A stretch of DNA of 64,000 nucleotides from an uncultured Stenotrophomonas sp. (GCA_913775725.1 CAJYNG010000018.1:1-64000), one strand, 5' to 3'. Shown: positions 17,576 to 26,290, counted from the stretch's first letter. Notes: generated by a model not told the origin, from the sequence alone. Numbers and translations: made by a program.

Positions 17576-18223
17576 TCAACCCGGCGGAATGAGGGGGGAC
17601 GACCGCCACTCCGGTAGACCGAGCGCGCGGCGGGTGCGCGTCACGGTGGCGGCGATCTCTGCCTCGAAGCCGCCATCACGTTGTAGCAGCGGCATGAGTT
17701 CGGCACAGCGTTGCTTCAGCACATCGACCCATGGCGCTGGGTGGGTCTCCGTAGCGGCCAGTGCCAAGTGCCTGCGACCCTCGTCGTAAGCGCCCGCCAG
17801 CCCGGCAGTGATGCCCGCATGGATGTGTTCGCGGATGCCCGGTTTGGGGTGATGACTCATCAATGTACGCACGCGCCCCGGGGTGGGAAAGCGGTCACGC
17901 AGGGCCAGTACCTCGGCTGCGGCCTGCTTGGCCAGTACCTGTGCGGCCGAGGCAAACTCGGCGGTTTCGGTGAAGCGTTCGAATCCGGCAACGCGGCCGC
18001 CCACGTCGAAGGACAGGTAGTCCTTTTCTTCCCAGAGCCAGCAGGCGCCGACATTGAGGTAGCTGCCCCTGTCCCATGCCGAAGGCTGGAACTCGACCAC
18101 CCCGACCCACCAGCCCTGGTCGTCAAGCCAGGTGCGCGAACGGCCCTTTTGCACGCAGCCCAAGGGGCGCAGTATGGATCTTGCGGCTGCAGTCAGCAGG
18201 CGGGTGTGTTCAGGTGTCGGCAT
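17576..18223 (-). CDS. Hypothetical protein, possibly DUF4304-like
   Basis: A 215-residue cytoplasmic protein. The first half (GCVQKGRSRTWLDDQGWW, VVEFQPSAWDRGSYLNVGACWLW, YLSFDVGGRV) resembles DUF4304-type proteins, in which a domain of unknown function recognises a Trp/Gly-rich core. The second half is helical and Ala-rich with Arg/Glu pairs. No catalytic motif is visible. The ATG at 18223 has AAGGA eight bases upstream. The similarity was judged by eye only. Confidence 0.6.
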   Translation of the reverse strand: MPTPEHTRLLTAAARSILRPLGCVQKGRSRTWLDDQGWWVGVVEFQPSAWDRGSYLNVGACWLWEEKDYLSFDVGGRVAGFERFTETAEFASAAQVLAKQAAAEVLALRDRFPTPGRVRTLMSHHPKPGIREHIHAGITAGLAGAYDEGRRHLALAATETHPAPWVDVLKQRCAELMPLLQRDGGFEAEIAATVTRTRRALGLPEWRSSPLIPPG

Positions 18224-18341
18224 CCCCAGCGTCCTTGCGAGTGGCGTGCCGACGAGTATCGCAGAGCAAATCGGGCGTGTGACCCCGGGCAAATGCAGGG
18301 GCAAACGGCAGTCGCGCAAGCAATGCAGAGGCGAACAGCGC

Positions 18342-19001
18342 CTACCGGCGCTTGGCCCACTTGTAGAACCGCTTCCAGCCCTGGCGCACGGCGGCGACCC
18401 AGCCCGGGTCGGCCACCAGTGCGGCCTGCGCGGCACTCGGCGCCTGGCCGGTCACGCGCTGGCGGATCTTCAGCAGGTTCTTCATGTCGCTGCGGCGCAT
18501 CTGCCGGCTCAGCAGGCCGCGGCGCAGCCAGCGGGGTACGCGCCAGGCGGAGGTGAAGTCCAGCAGCACCGGCACGCCGCTACTGACCACCACGTTGGTG
18601 CCATGCAGGTCGTTGTGGGTGATGCCGGCGGCGTGCAAACGGCTGAGCGCGTGCTGCAGCTGCTCGAAGACGTCGTTGCCGACGGCCTGCGCGGTGCTCA
18701 GGGTCTGGCCAGGAATGAATTCCATGCCCAGCGCCAGCCCACCGAGCGTGCCAAGCAGCGCGGGGGCATGCTTCCAACCGCCGAGGCGCTGCAGCATGCG
18801 GGCTTCACGGCGCACCATCAGCCGCGCGATCAGCGAAACGGGAGTGCCGCGGTAGCGGGAATAGTCCTTGATGACCGCCTCGCGCCCGTCCAGGCAGGTG
18901 CGGTAGACATCGGGGGCCAGGAAGCGTTCGCCGCGCTTGAGCAGCAGCGGGGTGGCGGCGTCATCGCCGCAGGAGGAGGGGGGCAGAGCAGGAAGATACA
19001 T
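18342..19001 (-). CDS. Lipopolysaccharide-kinase/RIO-like protein kinase
   Basis: A 219-residue protein-kinase-fold protein similar to the InaA/KdkA/Waa-type kinases that phosphorylate LPS core sugars. Visible parts: a nucleotide-binding Lys (REAVIKDYS), the alpha-C Glu region (RREARML), a hinge (LALGMEFIPG), the catalytic loop HNDLHGTN, and the metal-binding DFTSAW in place of DFG. A basic C-terminal tail (GWKRFYKWAKRR) may bind membranes. The ATG at 19001 was chosen over an upstream Met with no family match. It is divergent from lpxO, so a role in lipid A or core modification is a fair inference. Confidence 0.78.
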   Translation of the reverse strand: MYLPALPPSSCGDDAATPLLLKRGERFLAPDVYRTCLDGREAVIKDYSRYRGTPVSLIARLMVRREARMLQRLGGWKHAPALLGTLGGLALGMEFIPGQTLSTAQAVGNDVFEQLQHALSRLHAAGITHNDLHGTNVVVSSGVPVLLDFTSAWRVPRWLRRGLLSRQMRRSDMKNLLKIRQRVTGQAPSAAQAALVADPGWVAAVRQGWKRFYKWAKRR

Positions 19002-19434
19002 GTCGGGGTCTCGGACGACCCGGTGGGTGGCGCAAAGCGTCAAGCGAACCGGTGTTACAGGGAGTTACTAAGTTTTCGTTAATTTTAGTACTCGCCAGTT
19101 CGCTATTCCACGAATTGTCGGAGAAATGTCGGGGCCGTGGCTGGAACAGTTCGTCGCGCAGAATCGGACAATTCTGTCTCACTTATGTGAATCGCCCTGT
19201 TGGATCAAGGGGTTGGGCTTGCTTCCGGCCCATTCATCAACGCCGCGCTGAACGCCACGCACGTCCGGCTTGACCCCGGCGCACGGCCTGCCGACCATAA
19301 GCTGTTAATCCGCGACATCGGCGGCCGCCCCTCTCCGGCACGTCCCCGTCCCCTGCCGCGTTCCCAACCGGTGCTGGCCGCCAGGCCGTGCATCGCCCTG
19401 ATTCCCGTTCCGGCTGCGGCTGGAGGAAAGTGTT
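19002..19434. other. Divergent regulatory region of kinase and lpxO
   Basis: This 433-base region has an A/T-rich stretch at 19068-19095, unusual for the window, and an inverted pair GAATTGTC (19112-19119) and GACAATTC (19167-19174). Both could be parts of divergent promoters or an operator. An open frame upstream of lpxO in another register has no coding signature. Confidence 0.45.
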
Positions 19435-20343
19435 TTGATCATCAAAATCGTCATTGCAGCGCTGTTCGTGGCCTGCGTGCTGTACATCCACTTCCGTGGC
19501 AAGGTCCGCGCGCGCTGGTCGCGCCAGCTGCTGGACCACTCCAGTTTCATGGCCCCGATCAACGTGGTCATGTACATGTTCTCGAAGGTGCCGACCACGC
19601 CGTTCCTGGACCCGGCCAAGGAGTTCCCGCAGCTGGAGCCGCTGCGCCAGAACTGGCAGATGATCCGCGACGAGGCGCTGGCGCTGCGCGATGCACAGAA
19701 GATCGCGGCCTCCAGCACGTTCAACGATGCCGGCTTCAATTCGTTCTTCCGCCGTGGCTGGAAGCGCTTCTACCTGAAGTGGTACGGCCCGTCGCACCCG
19801 TCGGCGAAGGCGATGTGCCCGAAGACCACGGCGCTGCTGGAGTCGCTGCCGGACGTGCGTGCGGCGATGTTCGCGCAGCTGCCGTCGGGCAGCGAACTGC
19901 GTCCGCACCGCGACCCGTTCGCCGGTTCGCTGCGTCTGCACCTGGGCCTGGCCACGCCGAACAACGACGGTTGCTACATCGAAGTGGACGGCATCAAGAA
20001 GAGCTGGCGCGACGGCGAGTGGATGATGTTCGATGAGACCTACATCCACCACGCGCACAACGAGACGCCCGATGACCGCGTGATCCTGTTCTGCGACATC
20101 GCCCGCCCGCTGCGCTTCGGCCTGCCGAGCCTGTTCAATCGTGCGGTGGCAGCCACGCTGCTGGCCGGCGGTGCCTCGCCGAACCTGCCGGGTGACCCGA
20201 CCGGTGGCGTCAACAAGGCGTTCGGCAGTGTCTACAAGGTGCGCCTGAAGGCCAAGGCGCTGCGCGAGCGCAGCGTGGTGGCCTACCAGGTCATCAAGTG
20301 GGGCTTGGTGGTGGCGGTGATTGCCGGTATCTGGGCACTTTGA
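19435..20343 (+). CDS. lpxO: Lipid A 2-hydroxylase LpxO (aspartyl/asparaginyl beta-hydroxylase family)
   Basis: A 302-residue Fe(II)/2-oxoglutarate oxygenase that hydroxylates the secondary acyl chain of lipid A at the inner membrane. One N-terminal helix (IIKIVIAALFVACVLYIHF) and one C-terminal helix (WGLVVAVIAGIWAL) anchor it. The iron site is the HRDPF motif near residue 158 and the distal His in FDETYIHHAHNE near 202. The co-substrate Arg is in PDDRVILF. The start is an uncommon TTG at 19435 with GGAGG eight bases upstream, which supports it. It is divergent from the kinase gene. Confidence 0.87.
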   Translation: MIIKIVIAALFVACVLYIHFRGKVRARWSRQLLDHSSFMAPINVVMYMFSKVPTTPFLDPAKEFPQLEPLRQNWQMIRDEALALRDAQKIAASSTFNDAGFNSFFRRGWKRFYLKWYGPSHPSAKAMCPKTTALLESLPDVRAAMFAQLPSGSELRPHRDPFAGSLRLHLGLATPNNDGCYIEVDGIKKSWRDGEWMMFDETYIHHAHNETPDDRVILFCDIARPLRFGLPSLFNRAVAATLLAGGASPNLPGDPTGGVNKAFGSVYKVRLKAKALRERSVVAYQVIKWGLVVAVIAGIWAL

Positions 20344-20376
20344 GCGAACCGCCGCCGGGTCGCGCGCGGGGGATGT

Positions 20377-20443
20377 TGTAGAGCCGAGCCCATGCTCGGC
20401 GGCTTCTGCGCGAAATGCAGCCGAGCATGGGCTCGGCTCTACA
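20377..20443. repeat. SMAG-type REP pair
   Basis: Facing GTAGAGCCGAGC and GCTCGGCTCTAC units with a short spacer, between convergent lpxO and speE. Confidence 0.9.
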
Positions 20444-20449
20444 GAAAGC

Positions 20450-20481
20450 AAAAACCCGCGCTGTCGCCAGCGCGGGTTTTT
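20450..20481. terminator. Bidirectional rho-independent terminator
   Basis: AAAAACCCGCGCTG pairs with CAGCGCGGGTTTTT. The A-run and T-run flank a strong GC stem, so it works for both lpxO and speE transcripts. Confidence 0.9.
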
Positions 20482-20491
20482 CATTGGGTGG

Positions 20492-20512
20492 GTGCCGACC
20501 GTTGGTCGGCAC
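20492..20512. repeat. GTGCCGACC-type short palindrome
   Basis: GTGCCGACC and GGTCGGCAC around a CGTT-like centre. The same unit recurs near 48830 and 57179, so it is a second REP family distinct from SMAG. Confidence 0.75.
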
Positions 20513-20515
20513 GCC

Positions 20516-21367
20516 TTACTTCAGCGCCGCCTGCACGAATGGCGGGGTCACCAGCACGCCGGTGTGCAGCGCGGCGGTGTAGTACAGGGTGTTGAAGGTC
20601 TTGGCGGCCGAGTCGGCCTGGCGGAAGTCGAAGCTGCTGTCGCCCTTGCGCGCCATGGTCACGCTCCACCAGCCGGTGGGGTAGCACGGCTGCGGGAACG
20701 GCAGGGTCTTGAACGAACCGAAGCCGGCCTTGCCCATCTCGGTGCGCATTTCGTTGATCAGGTCCAGCTGCATCAGCGGCGACTCGGACTGCTGCACCAG
20801 GATGCCATCGTCCTTCAGGGCCTTGAAGCAGCTCTCGTAGAAGGCCTTGTTGAACAGGCCTTCGCCGGGGCCGACCGGGTCGGTCGAATCGACGATCACC
20901 ACGTCCACGCTGCCCGCCGGGCAGTTGGCCATGTAGGCCACGCCGTCGTCGAACAGCAGCTCGGCGCGGGCGTCGTCATTGGAGTCGCACAGTTCCGGGA
21001 AGTGCTTGCGCGCCATCACGGTGACCTGCTCGTCGATATCGCACTGGGTCACGCTCTCCACGCCCTTGTGCTTGAGCACTTCGCGCAGGGTGCCGCAGTC
21101 GCCGCCACCGATGATCACCACGCGCTTGGGTGCGGCGTGGGTGAACAGCACCGGGTGGCTGATCATCTCGTGGTAGAAGAAGTTGTCCTTGCTGGTCAGC
21201 ATGATGGCCCCGTCGATGGTCATCAGGTTGCCCCAGTCGGTGGTCTGGAAGATCTCGATCTTCTGGAACGGCGACTGCACCTCATCCAGCTTGCCGGTGA
21301 TGCGGTAGCCGATGGCCGAGCCGGTGCGCTCGAAGTGTTCGATGTACCAGTTGTTGCTGTCAGTCAT
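20516..21367 (-). CDS. speE: Spermidine synthase
   Basis: SpeE moves an aminopropyl group from decarboxylated S-adenosylmethionine to putrescine. It is 283 residues, close to E. coli SpeE. Key blocks are NWYIEHFERTG at the start, the GGGDCGTLREVLKH nucleotide loop, CDIDEQV, and DVVIVDSTDPVGPGEGL containing the catalytic Asp and the aminopropyl-binding Asp. The ATG at 21367 has AGGA nine bases upstream; a longer frame adds only a Pro/Ala-rich lead. It is divergent from speA and shares its control region. Confidence 0.95.
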   Translation of the reverse strand: MTDSNNWYIEHFERTGSAIGYRITGKLDEVQSPFQKIEIFQTTDWGNLMTIDGAIMLTSKDNFFYHEMISHPVLFTHAAPKRVVIIGGGDCGTLREVLKHKGVESVTQCDIDEQVTVMARKHFPELCDSNDDARAELLFDDGVAYMANCPAGSVDVVIVDSTDPVGPGEGLFNKAFYESCFKALKDDGILVQQSESPLMQLDLINEMRTEMGKAGFGSFKTLPFPQPCYPTGWWSVTMARKGDSSFDFRQADSAAKTFNTLYYTAALHTGVLVTPPFVQAALK

Positions 21368-21486
21368 TGAAAACAGTCCTGTTCGGAGGGGTGAAGCCGG
21401 GCTGGCGGGCGGGGCCGCGTGGCACAGATGCCACATCCGGACGGATCGGCCCGTTCAGGTTGAAACCTGTCACGGGCGCGGGCGCG

Positions 21487-21524
21487 CATGATAACGAACC
21501 TGTGGGCATATAGGCGTTATCATG
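21487..21524. promoter_or_regulatory. 10-bp inverted repeat in the speE-speA control region
   Basis: CATGATAACG (21487-21496) is perfectly mirrored by CGTTATCATG (21515-21524) across 18 bases. It ends 33 bases before the speA ATG. It could be a dimeric regulator's operator or a hairpin in the speA leader. The right arm is followed by a C-run and TTTT, which would suit a weak attenuator. Confidence 0.55.
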
Positions 21525-21557
21525 CCCCCCCTTTTATTGCCAACAAGGCCGACTGAA

Positions 21558-23447
21558 ATGACCGATTGGTCCCTCGACCAAGCCCGCAAGACCTACTCGA
21601 TCCCGCATTGGGCGGACGGTTACTTCGACGTGGATCAGGCCGGGCACATGGTGGTGAGACCGACCGGGGCGGACGGCCCGGTGGTGTCGCTGCCCAAGGT
21701 GGTCGACGCGGCCCGTGCGGCCGGCGCCAAGCTGCCGCTGCTGGTCCGCTTCCCGGACATCCTCGGCCAGCGCCTGGGCAAGCTGCAGGCGGCCTTCGGC
21801 CAGGCCCAGCAGGACTGGGAGTACAGCGGCGGCTACACCGCCGTGTACCCGATCAAGGTCAACCAGACCCGCGGCGTGGCCGGCACCCTGGCCAGCCACC
21901 ACGGTGAGGGCTTCGGCCTGGAAGCAGGCAGCAAGCCCGAGCTGATGGCGGTGCTGGCGCTGTCGCGCCCGGGTGGCCTGATCGTCTGCAACGGCTACAA
22001 GGACCGCGAGTACATCCGCCTGGCCCTGATCGGCCGCAAGCTGGGCCTGCAGACCTTCATCGTCATCGAGAAGCCGTCCGAACTGAAGCTGGTGCTGGAA
22101 GAGTCCAAGGCGCTGGACGTGAAGCCGGGCCTGGGCGTGCGCATGCGCCTGGCCTCGCTGGGCGCCGGCAAGTGGCAGAACAGCGGTGGCGACAAGGCCA
22201 AGTTCGGCCTGTCGCCGCGCCAGCTGCTGGACCTGTGGAAGTCGCTGCGTGACACCGAGTACGCAGACTGCCTGAACCTGCTGCACTTCCACATGGGTTC
22301 GCAGATCTCCAACGTGCGCGACATCGCCAACGGCATGCGCGAAGCCACCCGCTACTTCGTGGAGCTGTCGCGCCTGGGCGCGAAGATCACCCACGTCGAC
22401 GTGGGTGGTGGCCTGGGCGTGGATTATGAAGGCACGCGTTCGCGCAGCTTCTGCTCGATCAACTACGGCCTGCATTCCTACGCCAGCAACATCGTGCAGC
22501 CGCTGGCCAATGCCTGCGAAGAGTTCGGCCTGACCCCGCCGCGCATCGTGACCGAGTGCGGCCGCGCGATGACCGCGCACCACGCGGTGCTGATCGCCAA
22601 TGTGTCGGAAGTGGAAGAAGCGCAGGAAGGCCGCGTGCCGGACCAGCACGACGACGAGCCGGCGGCGATCCGCCACCTGCGCGAGATCCACGACGAACTG
22701 GACGTGCGCCCGGCGGTGGAGCTGTTCCAGGAAGCGCAGCATTTCCATGCCGAAGGCCTGGCCAGCTACGCGCTGGGCCAGATCGACCTGCCGCAGCGTG
22801 CGCGCATCGACGATCTGTTCTACGCCATCGCCCATGGCGTGCGCGCGCGCCTGAGCTATGACGAGAAGAGCCATCGCCCGGTGCTGGACGAACTGAACGA
22901 GCGCCTGGTCGACAAGTATTTCGTCAACTTCAGCGTGTTCGAATCGATCCCCGACGTGTGGGCGATCGACCAGGTGTTCCCGATCGTGCCGATCGAGCGC
23001 CTGGACGAAACCCCGGACCGTCGCGGCATCATCGCCGACATGACCTGCGACTCGGACGGCATGGTGGAAACCTATGTCGAGAACGAGAGCCTGGACAGCT
23101 CGCTGCCGCTGCACAAGATGAAGCCGGGCGAGAGCTACCGCATCGGCTTCTTCATGGTCGGCGCCTACCAGGAAATCCTGGGCGACATCCACAATCTGTT
23201 CGGCGATACCGACGCGGTGGAAGTGCTGGCCGATGCCGATGGCTATGCCATTACCCAGCAGCGCCGTGGCGACACCACCGATGTGATGCTGGATTACGTG
23301 GGTTACCGCCTGGACGAACTGCGTGCGACCTATGCGCAGCGCGTGGCCGAGGCCCAGCTGTCGCCGGAACGCGCGCAGGAGCTGTCGGAGGCGCTGGAAG
23401 CCGGCCTGACCGGTTACACCTACCTGTCCGACGAACCGCTGGTGTGA
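21558..23447 (+). CDS. speA: Biosynthetic arginine decarboxylase
   Basis: SpeA makes agmatine from arginine, the first step of one putrescine route. It is a PLP and Mg enzyme of 629 residues, the family length. The fold-III PLP lysine is Lys100 (AVYPIKVNQ). The glycine loop is DVGGGLGVDYEG, and ECGRAMTAHHAV and DMTCDSDGM carry other PLP and substrate contacts (active-site Cys in TCDSDG). The ATG at 21558 lies after AAGGCC. Divergent speE suggests that the pathway from arginine to spermidine is controlled here; agmatine-to-putrescine genes are not in the window. Confidence 0.96.
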   Translation: MTDWSLDQARKTYSIPHWADGYFDVDQAGHMVVRPTGADGPVVSLPKVVDAARAAGAKLPLLVRFPDILGQRLGKLQAAFGQAQQDWEYSGGYTAVYPIKVNQTRGVAGTLASHHGEGFGLEAGSKPELMAVLALSRPGGLIVCNGYKDREYIRLALIGRKLGLQTFIVIEKPSELKLVLEESKALDVKPGLGVRMRLASLGAGKWQNSGGDKAKFGLSPRQLLDLWKSLRDTEYADCLNLLHFHMGSQISNVRDIANGMREATRYFVELSRLGAKITHVDVGGGLGVDYEGTRSRSFCSINYGLHSYASNIVQPLANACEEFGLTPPRIVTECGRAMTAHHAVLIANVSEVEEAQEGRVPDQHDDEPAAIRHLREIHDELDVRPAVELFQEAQHFHAEGLASYALGQIDLPQRARIDDLFYAIAHGVRARLSYDEKSHRPVLDELNERLVDKYFVNFSVFESIPDVWAIDQVFPIVPIERLDETPDRRGIIADMTCDSDGMVETYVENESLDSSLPLHKMKPGESYRIGFFMVGAYQEILGDIHNLFGDTDAVEVLADADGYAITQQRRGDTTDVMLDYVGYRLDELRATYAQRVAEAQLSPERAQELSEALEAGLTGYTYLSDEPLV

Positions 23448-23460
23448 GGTCAACGGGAAC

Positions 23461-23483
23461 GCCGGGCATGGCCCGGCGCTACC
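23461..23483. repeat. GCCGGGC-type short palindrome
   Basis: GCCGGGC ATG GCCCGGC followed by GCTACC. A related unit is at 53344-53368. It lies between speA and the next gene. Confidence 0.6.
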
Positions 23484-23490
23484 GGCCCCG

Positions 23491-23811
23491 ATGAGCGCGC
23501 GCGCGATCTTCCACCTGTTCCTGCATGCCGCCGTGCCAGCCCTGCTGGCATGGCTGTTCTGGCGCAAGCGCTTCGCCTCGGCGTGGTTGCTGATGCTGCT
23601 TGGCTGGATCATCGATCTGGACCATCTGCTGGCCGACCCGATCTACGCGCCCAACCGCTGCAGTATCGGTTTCCACCCGCTGCACACTGCACCGGCCATC
23701 GCGGTCTATGCGGGGCTGTGCGTGCCGAAGAAAACGCGGTTGTTCGGCATCGGTTTGATCATCCACATCGTGCTGGACGCGATTGATTGTTGGTGGATGC
23801 ATCACCGTTGA
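23491..23811 (+). CDS. DUF6122 family small membrane protein
   Basis: A 106-residue membrane protein with about three helices. Conserved His and Asp sit around them: HLFLHAAVPALLAW, GWIIDLDHLLADP, and HIVLDAIDCWWMHH, with a CSIGFHPLH loop. This His/Asp pattern resembles metal-dependent membrane hydrolases such as YdjM, so a metal site is possible (inference). No function is known. It follows speA by 43 bases across a repeat. Confidence 0.72.
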   Translation: MSARAIFHLFLHAAVPALLAWLFWRKRFASAWLLMLLGWIIDLDHLLADPIYAPNRCSIGFHPLHTAPAIAVYAGLCVPKKTRLFGIGLIIHIVLDAIDCWWMHHR

Positions 23812-23821
23812 TGTTTGATGC

Positions 23822-23841
23822 GTGTCGACCAAGGTCGACAC
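23822..23841. repeat. GTGTCGACC-type short palindrome
   Basis: GTGTCGACC and GGTCGACAC form a 20-base palindrome between convergent genes; a variant of the GTGCCGACC repeat family. Confidence 0.65.
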
Positions 23842-23873
23842 CTACCGGGGGCGCGTGAACCCGTAGCGGTGCG

Positions 23874-25193
23874 TCACCCCACCGGCAACCACAACGTCGC
23901 ACGCAGGCCGGACTGCGCATTTTCCAGCGCCACGCGCCCGCCATAACTTGCGGCGATGTCGCCCACGATGGCCAACCCCAGCCCGCTGCTGCCCTCGCGC
24001 TCATCCAGCCGCACGCCACGCTGTGTGACCTGTGACAGCGCATCCGCCGCCAGGCCAGGGCCGTCGTCACGCACATCGATGCGTAGCTGTCCGTCGCGGG
24101 CTTCCGCTTCGACAGTCACCTGCTGTTGCGCCCACCGCCCGGCGTTGTCCAGCAGGTTGCCCAGCATCTCTTCCAGATCCGCACTGGCACCGGCGAACTG
24201 CAGCACCGGATCAATGCCTTCCGCTGTGAACGCAATGCCGCGTTCGCCATGCACACGTGCCATCAACCGGCACAGCGCCTGCGCGACAGTCGCCACGTCG
24301 GTGCGCTGGCGATGGTCGGCGGCCAACCCTGCGGCCAGGTAACGGTCGACACTGGCCTGCATGCGCGCGCTCTGTTCGCGCACGGTGGCACGCCAGTGCG
24401 TGCCGTCGCCGTCAGCTTCGGTGGCCAATACGCTCAGTGGGGTCTTCAGCGCATGCGCCAGATCCTGTGCGCTGGTGCGCGCGCGCGCGACCATGCGTTG
24501 TTGGTGCTCCAGCAGCGCGTTGAGTTCTTCGCCCAGCGGCGCGACCTCTGCCCCCAGTCCCTGCGTGTCGATGCGTTGTGCGTCGCCGCGCCGCACCCGT
24601 TCCAGCTGTGTACCGAGGCGATGCAGCGGACGCAGGCCGAAGTGCACCTGGCTGGCCAGCACCGCCAGCCAGGCCGCGACCAGCACGCCGAGGGCGATGG
24701 CGGTGCGCTTGCGGAATGCAGCGACATCCGCATCCAGCGCGCTGCGATCGGTGGCGACCACGGCCACGAACGGTGCACTGGCACGCGGCAGGCGCACCTC
24801 CTGCACGCGTGCACGCAGGGATTGCTGCAGTGGTCCGGCCAGATTGCGCGTGGCCGCACCTGTGGCCGCGGTTGGCAGGGTTTCATCCCACAGCGAGCGC
24901 GACTGCAACAGCACGCGGCCATCGGCACCGGCGATCTGCCAGTAGGCACCGGAGAACACCCGCTGGAAGCGCGCGTCATTCGGTTCCTGGCGAAGGCGCA
25001 GCTGTCCTTCCGGGTCCACTTCGGCCTGCGCCAGCAGGGTCAGCATGTCCTGCTGCAGTTCGTGGTCGAGGCGGTCGCGCGCGCTGCGCTTGAACAGCTC
25101 GCCCAGCAGCGCGCTGGCCAGCAGCGAAACCAGCAGCAGGCCGGCGCCGCCAGCCAGCAGCAGGCGCCGTCGCAGCGAGGGTTGCCGGCTCAC
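23874..25193 (-). CDS. Sensor histidine kinase
   Basis: A 439-residue inner-membrane kinase. Helices at about residues 11-31 and 165-185 enclose a 130-residue periplasmic sensor, followed by HAMP. His247 in DLAHALKTPLS is the phosphorylated residue. The N box (LLDNAGRWA), G1 (RDDGPGLA) and G2 (GSSGLGLAI) of the ATPase domain are intact. Layout and HALKTPL motif resemble PhoQ/QseC-type kinases. The ATG overlaps the stop of the response regulator by four bases (ATGA). The signal is not known; the operon link with a PepSY protein hints at envelope stress or metal sensing. Confidence 0.92.
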   Translation of the reverse strand: MSRQPSLRRRLLLAGGAGLLLVSLLASALLGELFKRSARDRLDHELQQDMLTLLAQAEVDPEGQLRLRQEPNDARFQRVFSGAYWQIAGADGRVLLQSRSLWDETLPTAATGAATRNLAGPLQQSLRARVQEVRLPRASAPFVAVVATDRSALDADVAAFRKRTAIALGVLVAAWLAVLASQVHFGLRPLHRLGTQLERVRRGDAQRIDTQGLGAEVAPLGEELNALLEHQQRMVARARTSAQDLAHALKTPLSVLATEADGDGTHWRATVREQSARMQASVDRYLAAGLAADHRQRTDVATVAQALCRLMARVHGERGIAFTAEGIDPVLQFAGASADLEEMLGNLLDNAGRWAQQQVTVEAEARDGQLRIDVRDDGPGLAADALSQVTQRGVRLDEREGSSGLGLAIVGDIAASYGGRVALENAQSGLRATLWLPVG

Positions 25194-25849
25194 GGCGCGG
25201 CCAGCCGCCAGCCCTGGCCGCGCACGGTCTGGATCAGATCGATACCGAGCTTGCGACGCACCCGCCCGAGCAGCACGTCCAGCGCGTTGGAGTCCGGGTC
25301 ATGGCCGCCGTCGAACACCTGCTCACCCAGGCGGTCGCGGCCGATCACCTGGCCGCTGTGGTGGATGAAGTAACTCAGCAGGCGGAACTCCTGCGGACTG
25401 AGCGACAGCGCTTGCCCGTCCAGCTCGAAGCGGCCGGCGTTGACGTCCAGCTGCAGCGGCCCGCAGTGCAGGCGCGGGCTGGCATGGCCATGACTGCGGC
25501 GGATCAGAGCGCGCAGCCGCAGCACCAGTTCGTCGGCCTGGAACGGTTTGGTCAGGTAATCATCGGCGCCGGCATCGAAGCCGGCCAGCTTGTCGTGCCA
25601 GCGTCCACGTGCAGTCAGTACCAGCACCGGAAACCCCCGGCCGTTGCCACGCCAGCGCTCGATCACGCTCAGGCCATCCAGTCCGGGCAGGCCGAGGTCG
25701 ACGATGGCGGCCTGCAGGTCTTCGATCTGGCCGATCTCCTCGGCCTGGCGGCCATCGGCGACCACGTGCACCACGTAGCCGGCCTGTTCCAGCAGGGGCA
25801 CCAGGCGCTGTGCCAGTGCGGCATCGTCTTCGGCCAACAGGATGCGCAT
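25190..25849 (-). CDS. OmpR-family response regulator
   Basis: A 219-residue transcription factor. Receiver residues Asp8 and Asp9, Asp51 (phosphorylation site), Thr79 and Lys101 are all present. A winged-helix DNA-binding domain follows (residues 125-218; LSPQEFRLLSYF, ALDVLLGRVRRKLG, IQTVRGQGWRL). It is close in form to PhoP/QseB. Its ATG overlaps the PepSY stop by one base (TGATG), and its stop overlaps the kinase start. The 11-base direct repeats at 26189-26220 are a likely binding site. Confidence 0.93.
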   Translation of the reverse strand: MRILLAEDDAALAQRLVPLLEQAGYVVHVVADGRQAEEIGQIEDLQAAIVDLGLPGLDGLSVIERWRGNGRGFPVLVLTARGRWHDKLAGFDAGADDYLTKPFQADELVLRLRALIRRSHGHASPRLHCGPLQLDVNAGRFELDGQALSLSPQEFRLLSYFIHHSGQVIGRDRLGEQVFDGGHDPDSNALDVLLGRVRRKLGIDLIQTVRGQGWRLAAP

Positions 25850-26139
25850 CAGTCGTCGAGCTCCGTCTTCAGCAGCTTTCCGCTGCGCGCATCATAGTCC
25901 AGCTCCACCACTACGCCGTCTCCGCGCAGGATCTCCACTTCGTAGACGCCGTCGTCCAGCTCTACCTCCAGCAGCTGGCCGGGGTAGCGCTTGAGTGCAT
26001 CGCGCACCACGCTTTCCAATGGCACGTAGCGGCCCTGCTGCACGGCGCGGCGCGCGACCTGCTGCGCCGGGTCCTGTGCGGGCGCGGCGGCGGTCGGGGC
26101 GCTGGCCAGGGCCAGCAGCAGGGGCAGGGTGGAGAGCAT
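25849..26139 (-). CDS. Exported PepSY-domain protein
   Basis: A 96-residue protein: a signal peptide (residues 1-18) and one PepSY domain (VARRAVQQGRYVPLESVV, LLEVELDDGVYEVEILRG, ELDYDARSGKLLKTELDD). PepSY domains are thought to inhibit peptidases or bind ligands in the periplasm. It is first in the operon with the response regulator and kinase and may modulate signal input (inference). Confidence 0.83.
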   Translation of the reverse strand: MLSTLPLLLALASAPTAAAPAQDPAQQVARRAVQQGRYVPLESVVRDALKRYPGQLLEVELDDGVYEVEILRGDGVVVELDYDARSGKLLKTELDD

Positions 26140-26188
26140 CGGGGCGCAGGGAGGGCTGTAGGAACAGGCGCGAGTGTGGAGGGGGGGC

Positions 26189-26220
26189 CTAACAGCTGGC
26201 TAACAGTGCCGGCTAAGGAG
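26189..26220. promoter_or_regulatory. Putative OmpR-family binding site (direct repeats)
   Basis: CTAACAG at 26189-26195 is repeated at 26200-26206, exactly 11 bases on; a third related unit, CTAAGGA, starts at 26213. The 11-base period is typical for tandem OmpR/PhoB-type sites. It lies between the divergent PepSY genes, so one site could control both arms. Confidence 0.6.
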
Positions 26221-26290
26221 CTGTTAACCATGGGGGGCATTGTGGCGTTGCCGGGATGGTCCGGCCACGAACACGAACAGGAGAATCCCC

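Noticed and set aside
19200-20036. Alternative long frame overlapping the start of lpxO
   Set aside because: Out of frame with LpxO and Pro/Arg/Gly-rich; LpxO has a clear TTG start with a good ribosome site.
21534-23612. Long open frame antisense to speA
   Set aside because: Shadow of the arginine decarboxylase codons; no recognised protein feature.
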